Below are positions 21,477-30,095 of a stretch of DNA of 32,702 nucleotides, piece by piece. The notes beneath the pieces were generated by a model, which was not told where the DNA came from, did not search any database, and saw only the letters and a list, made by a program, of their open reading frames with translations. Both the position numbers and the translations under genes were made by a program. Every line of letters starts with the position of its first letter. Positions within the stretch are counted from its first letter, which is position 1. The stretch comes from Endomicrobiia bacterium (GTDB lineage Bacteria > Elusimicrobiota > Endomicrobiia > DTEH01), in contig JANXCA010000015.1 of the NCBI GenBank assembly GCA_025060535.1, positions 1-32,702 on the forward strand, written 5' to 3'.

Positions 21477-23204
21477 ATGAGAAACAAAGAAATAGCTGAA
21501 CAGTTTTATCTTATAGCACAACTTCTAAGTTTAACAGATGAGAATCCGTTTAAAGTTAGAGCATATGAGAAAGCTGCCCAAGTAATAGAATCTCTTCCAG
21601 AACCAATAGAAGAGATTTCTAAAGATTTTCAGAAACTTTCAAGTATTCCTGGTGTGGGTAAGAGTATAGCAGAAAAAGTAATAGAATACCTCAATACCGG
21701 AAGAATTCAAAGATTAGAAGAGTTAAGATCAAAGTTTCCAGAGGGAATATTTGAAATGTTAAAAATTCCTGGTTTGGGACCTAAAAGAGTAAAATTACTT
21801 TTTGAAAAGTTAGGTATAAGTAATGTAGATACCCTTAAAGAATATGCACAAAAAGGGATGTTAAAAGGTCTCCCTGGTTTTGGTGAAAAAGTTGAAAAAA
21901 ATATTTTAGAAGGCATTCAGATGCTGTCTGTATCTGAGCAGAGGTTGTTGTTGTTTGATGCTATTAAAGTAGTTGAGGAGATTTTAGGAGAACTTAAAAA
22001 TAAAGATATAATAAATATAGATCCTTGTGGTTCCTTAAGAAGAAAAAAAGAAACAGTTGGAGATATTGATATACTTTGTTGTGTAAAAGAGGGAAAAGAA
22101 AAACAGACAATAGAGAAATTTACAAAGTTATCAATGGTGAAAAAAGTTTCTGCTTGTGGAGAAACAAAAGGTAGCATAATTACACACTCTAATTTACAAG
22201 TTGACCTAAGAGTTGTACCAAAAGAAGTTTATGGTGCTGCACTTCAGTATTTTACTGGATCTAAACAACATAACATTCATCTAAGAGAAATAGCAAATAA
22301 AAAAAATCTTACAATTAGCGAATATGGAGTTTTTAAAATTGGAAAAAAAGACAAACCTATCTGTGGAGAAACAGAACAAGAAGTATATGAAATTTTAGGT
22401 TTGCAATACATTGAACCTGAATTAAGAGAAGATAGGGGAGAAATTGAATTAGCTCAACAAAATAAACTTCCTAAACTTATTGATATCAAAGATATTAAAG
22501 GAGATACACACATACATTCACACTATTCAGATGGAGCAAATTCTATAAAAGAGATATCTGAATATGCTTATAAGTTGGGTTATGAGTGGATAATAATTTG
22601 TGACCATTCACAAAGTTTAAAAGTAGCAGGAGGGTTAGAAATAAAAACTTTATATAAAAAAATTGAGGAAATTAAAAATTTAAATAAAACATCTAAAGTA
22701 AGAATTCTCTGCGGTCAGGAGGTAGACATTCTTTCTGATGGTAGGTTAGATTATCCAGATGAAGTTTTAAAAGAATTGGATTTTGTAATAGCTGCAATTC
22801 ATACAGGCTTTAAACAATCAGAAGAACAGATTACAGAAAGAATTATGAAAGCTATAGATAACAAATATGTGCATTCCATTTCTCATCCTACAGGACGACT
22901 TTTAAATAAAAGATCTCCTTACAAAGTTAACATCTCTAAAGTAATAGAGTACGCAGCAAAAAATGGAGTTATGCTTGAAATAAACGCTTTTCCTGAAAGA
23001 TTAGATTTGGATGATATACACACAAAATATGCCAAAGAGCATAAGGTATTACTTTCTATTGGTACGGATGCTCATCATATATCTCAAATGGAATATATGA
23101 TACTTGGAGTATATGTAGCAAGACGAGGTTGGTTAGAAAAGGAGAATGTGATAAATAGTTTTTCATATAAAGAGTTAATAAAATATTTAAACAAAAGAAG
23201 ATGA
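21477..23204 (+). CDS. polX: Family X DNA polymerase PolX with PHP domain
   Basis: A 575-residue bacterial PolX, a gap-filling DNA repair polymerase with a 3'-5' exonuclease/phosphodiesterase PHP domain. The N-terminal helix-hairpin-helix repeats include SIPGVGKSIAEKV (55-67), KIPGLGPKRVK and GLPGFGEKVE. The polymerase active site holds GSLRRKKETVGDID (185-198) with D196 and D198 and a third aspartate in QVDLRV (D243). The PHP domain (about 340-575) has DTHIHSHYSDG, CDHSQ, GQEVDI, AAIHTG, HPTGR and GTDAHH, so its metal ligands are complete. AAAGGA (21462-21467) lies nine bases before ATG. It overlaps nnrE by ATGA. Confidence 0.96.
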   Translation: MRNKEIAEQFYLIAQLLSLTDENPFKVRAYEKAAQVIESLPEPIEEISKDFQKLSSIPGVGKSIAEKVIEYLNTGRIQRLEELRSKFPEGIFEMLKIPGLGPKRVKLLFEKLGISNVDTLKEYAQKGMLKGLPGFGEKVEKNILEGIQMLSVSEQRLLLFDAIKVVEEILGELKNKDIINIDPCGSLRRKKETVGDIDILCCVKEGKEKQTIEKFTKLSMVKKVSACGETKGSIITHSNLQVDLRVVPKEVYGAALQYFTGSKQHNIHLREIANKKNLTISEYGVFKIGKKDKPICGETEQEVYEILGLQYIEPELREDRGEIELAQQNKLPKLIDIKDIKGDTHIHSHYSDGANSIKEISEYAYKLGYEWIIICDHSQSLKVAGGLEIKTLYKKIEEIKNLNKTSKVRILCGQEVDILSDGRLDYPDEVLKELDFVIAAIHTGFKQSEEQITERIMKAIDNKYVHSISHPTGRLLNKRSPYKVNISKVIEYAAKNGVMLEINAFPERLDLDDIHTKYAKEHKVLLSIGTDAHHISQMEYMILGVYVARRGWLEKENVINSFSYKELIKYLNKRR

Positions 23205-23863
23205 GAAATAAAATATACCTATCTAGTAAGGATATATATAAAATAGACCAGCTTACTTCAGACAAGTTTCTTATTCCTTCCTTCATACTTATGGAAAATG
23301 CGGGAAAAGCTGCTGCGGAGTTTATAAAAAACTATGCTAAAAAAAGAAGATTTAAAAAAATAATTGTATTCTGTGGACCTGGAAAAAATGCTGGAGATGG
23401 ATTTGTTTTAGCAAGATATCTGTATATATGGGGGTTTGATGTGAGAGTTATAATTCTTCCTAAAAAAGTTGAATATAAAGGTGATACTGCTTTAAACTAT
23501 GAAATAATTAAAAAATTAAAAATAAAAATTACAAAATTTAACAAAAAAATTAAGTTTTTAATTAATAAATATGACATAATAGTTGATGCTATATTTGGAA
23601 TAGGCTTAAAAAGAGAAGTAGAAGGAATCTATAAAGAAGCTATAGATTTAATAAATTCTTCAAATAAAGTTGTATTTTCAATAGATATTCCCTCAGGTCT
23701 TCAAGCAGATACAGGTGAAATTTTAAAAACAGCTGTAGAAGCAGATTATACATTAAGTATGGGTTTTCTAAAAAGCGGTTTTAAAAATAGGTTTGTTAGG
23801 AAGTATTTGGGAAAGGTAAAAATAATAGATATTGGGTACCCTCCATTAAAACTTTTCTTTTAG
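23201..23863 (+). CDS. nnrE: NAD(P)H-hydrate epimerase, stand-alone YjeF_N domain
   Basis: A 220-residue YjeF N-terminal domain protein that epimerises damaged R-NAD(P)HX so the S-form can be repaired by the NnrD dehydratase. Motifs are IPSFILMENAGKAAAEF (25-41), the phosphate loop CGPGKNAGDGFVLARYL (58-74, where many have GPGNNGGDG), DAIFGIGLKREVEG and SIDIPSGLQADTG. Most bacteria fuse this domain to NnrD; here it ends after the epimerase, so the dehydratase must be separate. It overlaps polX by four bases. Confidence 0.9.
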   Translation: MRNKIYLSSKDIYKIDQLTSDKFLIPSFILMENAGKAAAEFIKNYAKKRRFKKIIVFCGPGKNAGDGFVLARYLYIWGFDVRVIILPKKVEYKGDTALNYEIIKKLKIKITKFNKKIKFLINKYDIIVDAIFGIGLKREVEGIYKEAIDLINSSNKVVFSIDIPSGLQADTGEILKTAVEADYTLSMGFLKSGFKNRFVRKYLGKVKIIDIGYPPLKLFF

Positions 23864-23878
23864 TTTTTTTGTTTATTA

Positions 23879-23905
23879 TTGAAATTTTAGTTAAATTTTT
23901 ATAAT
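23879..23905 (+). promoter_or_regulatory. Possible promoter of yggS-proC
   Basis: TTGAAA (23879-23884) and a perfect TATAAT (23900-23905) with a 15-nt spacer, slightly short. The left box is part of TTGAAATT-N22-AATTTCAA (23879-23916). An alternative -10, TATAAG at 23936-23941, would start transcription within 2-3 nt of the yggS ATG (23950). Both are plausible. Confidence 0.4.
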
Positions 23906-23949
23906 AGTAATTTCAAAATTAAATCTAACTTAAATTATAAGATTTTTTA

Positions 23950-24642
23950 ATGAATGTAGTTGAGAGATACTTATGGTTGAAAAAGGAAGTTGAAAAATTA
24001 AATAAGGAAGCTATAATTGTTGTAGTTACCAAGTATTTAAGTGATGTTTCAGTAATATCCAAATTGGTAGAAGTAGGGGTTGTAGATTTTGGAGAAAATT
24101 ATGCTCAAAAATTGGAAGAAAAAATAAATCTATTAAATGTTTCTAATAATATTATAAGATGGCATTTTATAGGGCACTTGCAAAGAAATAAGGTTAAAAA
24201 AGTAGTTCCTGTGTGTCATTTAATTCAGTCTTTAGATTCTATAGAATTAGCTCAAAAAATAAATTTAGAAGCACAAAAACAAAATAAAATTCAGAAGTGT
24301 TTAATTGAGTTGAAAGTTTCTCAAGAAGAAACAAAATTTGGAATAAAAGAAGAAGAGTTATACAAAACTTTAGATGAGATTTTGAATTTAAGATTAAATA
24401 ATTTGGAGATAGAAGGTATTATGACTATGGCACCTTATTTTGAGGATCCATCTTTTACAAGGCCGTACTTTAAAAAAGCATATAATATATTCTGTAGTGT
24501 AAAAAATACTTATAAGGATAAATTTAAAAATTTCAAAATACTTTCAATGGGTATGAGTAACGACTATAAAATAGCTTTAGAAGAAGGCTCAAATATGATA
24601 AGAATAGGTAGTCTATTATTTGAGGAGAAATATAAATTATGA
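23950..24642 (+). CDS. PLP homeostasis protein (YggS/PLPBP)
   Basis: A 230-residue pyridoxal-phosphate-binding protein of the YggS/PROSC family, with a single TIM-barrel domain and no known catalysis; it balances PLP and amino-acid pools. PLP lysine K28 lies in VVVTKYLSD. DFGENYAQKL, WHFIGHLQRNKV, LKVSQEETKFGI, MTMAP and LSMGMSNDY follow, then GSNMIRIGSLLFE. The order yggS-proC is widely conserved and supports the call. No Shine-Dalgarno site precedes it, and the start is overlapped by A/T-rich promoter-like DNA. Confidence 0.93.
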   Translation: MNVVERYLWLKKEVEKLNKEAIIVVVTKYLSDVSVISKLVEVGVVDFGENYAQKLEEKINLLNVSNNIIRWHFIGHLQRNKVKKVVPVCHLIQSLDSIELAQKINLEAQKQNKIQKCLIELKVSQEETKFGIKEEELYKTLDEILNLRLNNLEIEGIMTMAPYFEDPSFTRPYFKKAYNIFCSVKNTYKDKFKNFKILSMGMSNDYKIALEEGSNMIRIGSLLFEEKYKL

Positions 24643-25454
24643 AAAAAGTAGGAATAATAGGATGTGGAAATATGGGAATGGTTTTAGTGGATGCTATATG
24701 TGGTTTAGTAGGTAACGATAATGTATATTGTTATGATATAGAAAAGAAAAAGTTAAATATTGTGAAAGAAAAATACAAAGTCAACATAAGTAATTCTAAC
24801 AAAGATGTTGTAAGTACATCTGAGGTTATTTTAGTAGCTGTGAAGCCTCAGCAAATAGCAGAAGTTTTAAAAGAAATTAAGGATTATTTAAAAAATCATC
24901 TTTTAATTTCTATAGCAGCAGGAGTTAAGATTTCCACTATTGAAAAAATTGTTAAAAAAGAAATAGCAATAGTAAGAGTAATGCCTAATTTACCTTTGAG
25001 AGTTTCTTGTGGAGTTAGTGCTATTTGTAAGAATAAATTTTGCAGTATGGAAGATTATAATTTTGCAAAAGAAATTTTTAGGAAAAAGGGAGTAGTGTTA
25101 GAAGTAAAAGAAAAATTTATGGATTTGATTACTGCGATTTCAGGATCAGGTCCTGCTTATATTTTTTATATTTCAGAGATAATTCAAAACATAGCTAAAA
25201 AGCTAAAATTACCTAATAAGATTATTGAAGAGTTAGTTAATTACACTGTATTAGGAGCTGCTAAAATGTTAACAGAAGAAAAAATTTCTGCATCAGAGTT
25301 AAAAAATAAAGTTGCATCTAAGGGTGGAACTACAGAGCGTGCCTTGGAGGTTTTTTATTCTTATAAATTAGAAAAAATTTTTTACAAGGCAATTCATAAC
25401 GCATATAAAAGAGCAAAGGAACTTTCGGATTTAGTAGATAAGGTAGGAGTATGA
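24639..25454 (+). CDS. proC: Pyrroline-5-carboxylate reductase
   Basis: A 271-residue ProC that makes proline from pyrroline-5-carboxylate with NAD(P)H. The dinucleotide loop is GIIGCGNMG (5-13), followed by VKPQQ, IVRVMPNLP, SGSGPAYIF and ASKGGTTERAL, all typical. GAGGAG (24622-24627) lies 11 bases before ATG, and the gene overlaps yggS by ATGA. Its last codons form the left arm of a 14-bp perfect hairpin that reaches to the following gene's ribosome-binding site. Confidence 0.96.
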   Translation: MKKVGIIGCGNMGMVLVDAICGLVGNDNVYCYDIEKKKLNIVKEKYKVNISNSNKDVVSTSEVILVAVKPQQIAEVLKEIKDYLKNHLLISIAAGVKISTIEKIVKKEIAIVRVMPNLPLRVSCGVSAICKNKFCSMEDYNFAKEIFRKKGVVLEVKEKFMDLITAISGSGPAYIFYISEIIQNIAKKLKLPNKIIEELVNYTVLGAAKMLTEEKISASELKNKVASKGGTTERALEVFYSYKLEKIFYKAIHNAYKRAKELSDLVDKVGV

Positions 25455-25501
25455 AATGTTTTTATGTTCTTTGTTATTTTTTAAAACACCTTATCTACTA
25501 A
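25431..25501 (+). promoter_or_regulatory. 14-bp perfect hairpin spanning the proC stop and the DUF167 leader
   Basis: TTAGTAGATAAGGT (25431-25444) and ACCTTATCTACTAA (25488-25501) are exact reverse complements with a 43-nt loop. The left arm is inside the end of proC; the right arm ends one base before CGGAGGT, the ribosome-binding site of the DUF167 gene. A ribosome finishing proC would cover the left arm and prevent pairing. The stem is very unlikely to be chance. It has no T tract, so it is not an ordinary intrinsic terminator; translational coupling or RNA stability are the likely roles. Confidence 0.7.
25451..25501 (+). CDS. Possible 16-codon ORF between proC and DUF167
   Basis: An ATG overlaps the proC stop (ATGA) and opens a 16-codon frame (MKCFYVLCYFLKHLIY) ending in TAA exactly at the foot of the hairpin's right arm. 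The peptide is hydrophobic and aromatic. A ribosome reading it would open the stem and stop next to the DUF167 ribosome-binding site. It occupies the place where the membrane protein gene yggT often lies between proC and yggU, but is far too short to be YggT. It may be a coupling ORF, a remnant, or chance. Confidence 0.3.
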   Translation: MKCFYVLCYFLKHLIY

Positions 25502-25518
25502 CGGAGGTATAAAAGTAT

Positions 25519-25785
25519 ATGATTATAAAAGTAAGAGTTGTCCCTAATTGTAAAAATAATGAAATTGTTTCTCGTGTTGGAAGTGTAATTAGGTTATGTG
25601 TCAAAACTAAAGATGTGGATAGTGATGAAACAAATGAAATAGTAAAAAGATCAATTGCTGAGTTTTTTGGTGTGAAACTAAAGGATATATATTTGAGAAA
25701 AGGTCATCGTGGAAAAGAAAAAACTATAGAAATAGAAGGTAAATCAGACGAAGAACTTAAAGAGTTAATGGATTGTATTCCATAA
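25519..25785 (+). CDS. DUF167 (YggU-like) protein
   Basis: An 88-residue DUF167 protein. It matches the family start IIKVRVVPNCKNNEIV, with KTKDVDSDETNEIVKRSIAEFFGVK and then IYLRKGHRGKEKTIEIEG, where the family usually has I-x-x-G-x-x-S/G-R-x-K. Function in bacteria is unknown. It commonly follows yggS-proC-yggT, and the position here fits. GGAGG (25503-25507) lies 11 bases before ATG, just beyond the hairpin. Confidence 0.85.
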   Translation: MIIKVRVVPNCKNNEIVSRVGSVIRLCVKTKDVDSDETNEIVKRSIAEFFGVKLKDIYLRKGHRGKEKTIEIEGKSDEELKELMDCIP

Positions 25786-25828
25786 GATAGATGAGTTTTT
25801 TTGGATATTATTTCCCTTTTCTTAAATA

Positions 25829-26869
25829 ATGAAATTAAAGAAGTCAATTCTTTTACCTTTTTACTGGCGGAATTCTTGCCTTTATATACTTGATCAAAAA
25901 AAACTTCCGTTTGAAAAGAAATACATAAGGTGTACATCTTATAGGGATGTAATAAGATGTATCATAGATATGAATATTCGTGGAGCACCAGCTATAGGAA
26001 TTGCAGCAGGATATGCGTTTGTTTTAGCAATTAAAGAGGCAAAAGGAAGTTTTAATTTTTATAAATTTTTAAAAGAAAAAGCAGAAGAAATTATTTCTTC
26101 AAGACCTACTGCATATAATATTTTTTATTGTGTTAATAGAATAAAAGAAAAAATCTTATCTTTGGGTAATAAAAAAAATAACAAAGAGTTTCTTTTTAAA
26201 GAAGCACTCAAAGAGGTAAAAATTATTGAAGAAGAAAATAGGAATGCTTTATTGAAAATAGTAAACTATGGAGTAGCTTTAATAAAGAATAATTCATCTG
26301 TTCTTACACACTGCAACACAGGGCCACTTGCTTGTGGAGATGTAGGTACTGCTTTAGGTATTATAATTGAAGCGTATCATAGAGGGAAAATAAAAAATGT
26401 TTATGTAGATGAAACAAGGCCATATCTACAAGGTGCAAGATTAACTACATTAGAATTAGAAGTAGCAAAAGTCCCTTATGTTCTTATTACGGATAATATG
26501 GCTGCATTTGTGATAAAAGAAAAAAAAGTTAGTTGTGTGATTATTGGAGCAGACAGGATTGCAAGAAATGGAGATACAGCTAACAAAATAGGTAGCTACA
26601 ATCTCGCTGTTTTGTGTAAATATCATAAAATTCCATTTTATATTGCAGCTCCTTCTTCAAGTATTGATAATAGCATACCCTCCGGCAGATATATAAAAAT
26701 AGAGATGCGTCCTGCAGATGAGGTTAAGTATATAAATAACCAACCTATAACAACAAAAAATGCAAAAGTTATTCATCCCGCTTTTGATATAACCGATGCT
26801 AAACTTATTACAGCTATTATAACCGAGAAAGGAGTATTTAGATATCCATATAACTTTGCAAAAATATAA
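25829..26869 (+). CDS. mtnA: S-methyl-5-thioribose-1-phosphate isomerase
   Basis: A 346-residue isomerase of the methionine salvage pathway, converting methylthioribose 1-phosphate to methylthioribulose 1-phosphate. Signatures are MNIRGAPAIGIAAGYA, LTHCNTGPLACGDVGTALG with the catalytic cysteine, VDETRPYLQGARLT and IGADRIARNGDTANKIG with the catalytic aspartate. The protein is of the eIF-2B-related fold; ribose-1,5-bisphosphate isomerase is a relative, but the motif set and length favour MtnA. Other mtn genes are absent. It starts the mtnA-protease-hypA-hypF-DUF1015 group, 43 nt after DUF167. Confidence 0.92.
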   Translation: MKLKKSILLPFYWRNSCLYILDQKKLPFEKKYIRCTSYRDVIRCIIDMNIRGAPAIGIAAGYAFVLAIKEAKGSFNFYKFLKEKAEEIISSRPTAYNIFYCVNRIKEKILSLGNKKNNKEFLFKEALKEVKIIEEENRNALLKIVNYGVALIKNNSSVLTHCNTGPLACGDVGTALGIIIEAYHRGKIKNVYVDETRPYLQGARLTTLELEVAKVPYVLITDNMAAFVIKEKKVSCVIIGADRIARNGDTANKIGSYNLAVLCKYHKIPFYIAAPSSSIDNSIPSGRYIKIEMRPADEVKYINNQPITTKNAKVIHPAFDITDAKLITAIITEKGVFRYPYNFAKI

Positions 26870-26873
26870 ATAT

Positions 26874-27392
26874 ATGTTTACGTCTCTCTCATTAGAAGAT
26901 TTTTTTTCAGAAATTATTAAAAAGAAAACAGCATTTGTAGGATTAGGGAATTTTTTGCGTTCAGATGATGCAGTGGGGTGTTATGTAGTAGAAAAAATAA
27001 GAGAGATTTTAAAAAATAATAAAAATTTTCTCTTTATTAATGCAGGGATGATGCTTGAAAACTACTTAAACAAAATAATAGAATTTAATCCTGAAATAGT
27101 GTTATTTGTAGATGCTTTAAGAGATAAAAATTATACTAATGATTTTTACATATTTACCCAAGAATTCTTACACAATTATACATTTTCTACACACACCATT
27201 TCCTTAGCTACCTTAATAGAATACTTAAATCAACAATTGAACAAAAGAATTCTATATTTTATTTTAGGCATAAAAGTAGAATCTTTTGATATTTCAGAAA
27301 AGTTAACAGATATTACTAAAGATCGCGCTGATAAAATAGTAGAAGCTTTTTTAATATCTCTTAAGAAAGGAGAAAAATTAAATTATGCATGA
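26874..27392 (+). CDS. Hydrogenase maturation endopeptidase, HycI/HyaD type
   Basis: A protein of about 172 residues that cleaves the C-terminal extension of the NiFe hydrogenase large subunit after nickel insertion. The nickel-sensing motif GLGNFLRSDDAVGCYVV contains the first conserved acidic residue; NAGMMLENYL, VLFVDALRD (second acidic residue) and the FSTHTISL histidine follow. I choose the ATG at 26874; a TTG at 26856 inside mtnA is also in frame. It overlaps hypA by eight bases. Position beside hypA and hypF supports the role. The hydrogenase structural genes are not in the window. Confidence 0.85.
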   Translation: MFTSLSLEDFFSEIIKKKTAFVGLGNFLRSDDAVGCYVVEKIREILKNNKNFLFINAGMMLENYLNKIIEFNPEIVLFVDALRDKNYTNDFYIFTQEFLHNYTFSTHTISLATLIEYLNQQLNKRILYFILGIKVESFDISEKLTDITKDRADKIVEAFLISLKKGEKLNYA

Positions 27393-27717
27393 ACATAGTT
27401 TGGCAAAAAATTTAGGATATATAATTTTTAATAAAGTTAACAAAAATAAACCTCTCAGACCAAAAAAAATCACAATACTTATAGGCAAAGCTTCTGGTAT
27501 AGATAAAGAATTTTTAGAGCACTCTCTAAAAGAACATATATTTAAAGGAACTGTTTGTGAAGAAGCAGAAATATGTTTTAAATTTGAAACTCCAAAAATA
27601 AAGTGCAAAAGTTGTAGTTATGAGACTGAAGAAGCATTAGAAAAATGTAAGTGTGGCAGTGTTGATTTTGAGATAGTAGCAGGTAAGGATGTATATGTAT
27701 TAGATATAGAGTTTTAA
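27385..27717 (+). CDS. hypA: Hydrogenase nickel incorporation protein HypA
   Basis: A 110-residue HypA, which delivers nickel to the hydrogenase with HypB. MHEHSLA gives the nickel-binding M1-H2-E3 start. The zinc site is CKSC (about 73-76) with CKCG (about 88-91), and the VLDIEF C-terminus is typical. AAGGAG (27367-27372) lies 12 bases before ATG. hypB is not adjacent, which is unusual because hypA and hypB usually sit together. Confidence 0.94.
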   Translation: MHEHSLAKNLGYIIFNKVNKNKPLRPKKITILIGKASGIDKEFLEHSLKEHIFKGTVCEEAEICFKFETPKIKCKSCSYETEEALEKCKCGSVDFEIVAGKDVYVLDIEF

Positions 27718-27725
27718 TAATTGTT

Positions 27726-30095
27726 ATGAAAGCTAAAAGAATAGAAGTGTATGGTAAAGTTCAGTCCGTAGGGTTTAGACCCTTTATTTATAATTTAGCA
27801 AAGAAACTCTGTTTAAATGGATATGTAAAAAATAAAACATCTTGTGTAGAAATATTAGTTGAAGGCGAAGAAAAAAAAATAAGAGAATTTTTAGATAAAT
27901 TTAAATCATCCATACCTAAAGCAGCTTCTATAGAAAAAATACTAATAGAAGAGATACCCTCTCAAAATTTAGATAATTTTAATATAGTTGAAAGTGAAGA
28001 AAACCAAGAAAATTTTATTTATATCCCTGCAGAAATAAAAGTTTGTGGTGATTGTTTGAAAGAACTTTTTAATCCGTTAGATAGAAGATATCTTTATCCT
28101 TTTATAAACTGCACTCAGTGTGGTCCAAGATTTACTATAGTTGAAAAACTTCCCTATGATAGAAAAAATACTACTATGAGAATTTTTAAGATGTGTCAAG
28201 AGTGTTTAAAAGAATATAATGATCCATCAAATAGGAGATTTCATGCTCAGCCTAATGGTTGTTATAGGTGTGGGCCAGGTTTGGTTGTGAAGGATAATGA
28301 GTGTAGAACTATAATTAAGCTTACAAAATCAAGTGAAGATGTTAAAATAGCTCTAAATTTTATCATTGATAAAATTTTAGAAGGAAAAATTTTAGCAGTA
28401 AAGTCATATGGAGGATACCATTTAGTATGTGATGCTACAAATGATGAGGTGGTTATTAGATTAAGAAAACTTAAAAAAAGAGATTTTAAACCATTTGCGA
28501 TGATGGTTTCAAGTGTTGAGGTGGTTGAAAGATATTGTGTTTTGGAAGATATACACTATAAACTTTTAAATTCACCACAAGCTCCAATTGTTTTAATTAA
28601 GAAAAAAGAAAACAAACAAAATATTCAGATTAGCAGTTATGTTACAGAAGAAAGTAAATATTATGGTTTTATGTTGCCTTATACACCTTTGCAGTTTTTG
28701 ATATTTTATTTTCTTAAAGAACGCAAAAAAGACATTCCTTTAGTAATGACAAGTGCAAATCTATCAGATGAACCACAAGTTTTTAAAGAACAACAGGCAT
28801 TTGAAAAATTAAAAGGGATTGCTGATTACTTTGTAATTTATAACAGAAAGATAAATATAAGATGTGATGACTCTGTATGCAGTGGTTTTAAAGATAATAT
28901 TTACTTTATAAGAAGAGCCCGTGGATGGGCTCCCGAACCTATATTTGTTAGATATAATTTTAAAAAAAATATACTTGCTTTTGGAGCTGATTTAAAAAAT
29001 ACTTTTTCTTTGGCAAGAGATAATTATGTAATAGTAAGCCATCATATTGGAGATTTAGATAATTTAGAAGCAGTAAATTCTTATGAAGAATCAATAGAAT
29101 ATTATCTTAAAACTTTTAGATTTTTTCCGGAGGTTGTTATATGTGATAAGCATCCACTTTACATCTCTTCCAAAATAGCAAAAACATTTGCTGAAAAAAA
29201 TAATATAAAATGTATCACGAAACAACACCATTACTCTCATATGTTAAGTTGTATGTTAGAAAATAATTTATTTGAAAAATGTATAGGAATAATTTTTGAT
29301 GGTACGGGTTATGGTTTGGATGATACTATATGGGGCTCTGAGTTTTTAGTTGGAGACATAAAAGATTTTAAAAGGAAAGCATATTTTAGTAGTATTACTC
29401 TTGTAGGAGGAGATAAAGGCATCAAAGAACCATACAGAACTACAATTGGGTTTTTATATGAAGAATATAAAGACAAAGATCTTATAAAAAAATTTTGGGA
29501 TATTTTACCACAAAAAATAACGAAAAATTTAAAATTTGATGATGTTTTTATGGGAGTTAAGTTTTTAATTGATAACAAAATAAATACTATAGCAACTTCT
29601 GGAATGGGAAGATTTTTTGATATAGTTGCTGTTTTATGTGGGTTTGGATTTTTTAATTACTATGAGGGATATTTGCCACAATATCTTGAAAAAGTTGCCT
29701 CTTTAGAGTTTAAAGACACAAAAAAGAAAAGTTCATATTATGATTTTGAAATTATAAAAACTTCAGATAGTTATTTAGTAGATATTAGAAGTATTTTAAA
29801 AAAAATTTTTGAGGATATTCTAAATGGGAGAGACAAAATAGAAATCGCTTTAAAATTTCATCATACAATTTCAAAAATTTCTTTAGAATTAGCATTGAAA
29901 ATAAGAAATGAAATGAGTATAAACAAAGTAGTACTTTCTGGTGGTGTTTTCCAAAACCAACTTTTGCTTTCTTCTCTATATGATTTATTAAAAGAAAATG
30001 ATTTTGAAGTTTTTATACATAGAAAATTACCCTGCAATGACGCGGGAATTTCTTTTGGTCAAGTTTTAACTGAAGGAGAGATTAGCTTATGGTAG
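27726..30095 (+). CDS. hypF: Carbamoyltransferase HypF
   Basis: A 789-residue HypF that makes the cyanide ligand precursor of NiFe hydrogenases from carbamoyl phosphate. Four parts are intact: an acylphosphatase domain (about 1-90) with GKVQSVGFRPF and R18; two zinc fingers with C107, C110, C129, C132 and C157, C160, C179, C182; a YrdC-like domain (about 200-380); and the Kae1-like carbamoyltransferase domain with KQHHYSHMLS, IIFDGTGYGLDDTIWGSE and SGGVFQN. Slightly longer than average. It starts eight bases after hypA and ends overlapping DUF1015. Confidence 0.97.
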   Translation: MKAKRIEVYGKVQSVGFRPFIYNLAKKLCLNGYVKNKTSCVEILVEGEEKKIREFLDKFKSSIPKAASIEKILIEEIPSQNLDNFNIVESEENQENFIYIPAEIKVCGDCLKELFNPLDRRYLYPFINCTQCGPRFTIVEKLPYDRKNTTMRIFKMCQECLKEYNDPSNRRFHAQPNGCYRCGPGLVVKDNECRTIIKLTKSSEDVKIALNFIIDKILEGKILAVKSYGGYHLVCDATNDEVVIRLRKLKKRDFKPFAMMVSSVEVVERYCVLEDIHYKLLNSPQAPIVLIKKKENKQNIQISSYVTEESKYYGFMLPYTPLQFLIFYFLKERKKDIPLVMTSANLSDEPQVFKEQQAFEKLKGIADYFVIYNRKINIRCDDSVCSGFKDNIYFIRRARGWAPEPIFVRYNFKKNILAFGADLKNTFSLARDNYVIVSHHIGDLDNLEAVNSYEESIEYYLKTFRFFPEVVICDKHPLYISSKIAKTFAEKNNIKCITKQHHYSHMLSCMLENNLFEKCIGIIFDGTGYGLDDTIWGSEFLVGDIKDFKRKAYFSSITLVGGDKGIKEPYRTTIGFLYEEYKDKDLIKKFWDILPQKITKNLKFDDVFMGVKFLIDNKINTIATSGMGRFFDIVAVLCGFGFFNYYEGYLPQYLEKVASLEFKDTKKKSSYYDFEIIKTSDSYLVDIRSILKKIFEDILNGRDKIEIALKFHHTISKISLELALKIRNEMSINKVVLSGGVFQNQLLLSSLYDLLKENDFEVFIHRKLPCNDAGISFGQVLTEGEISLW

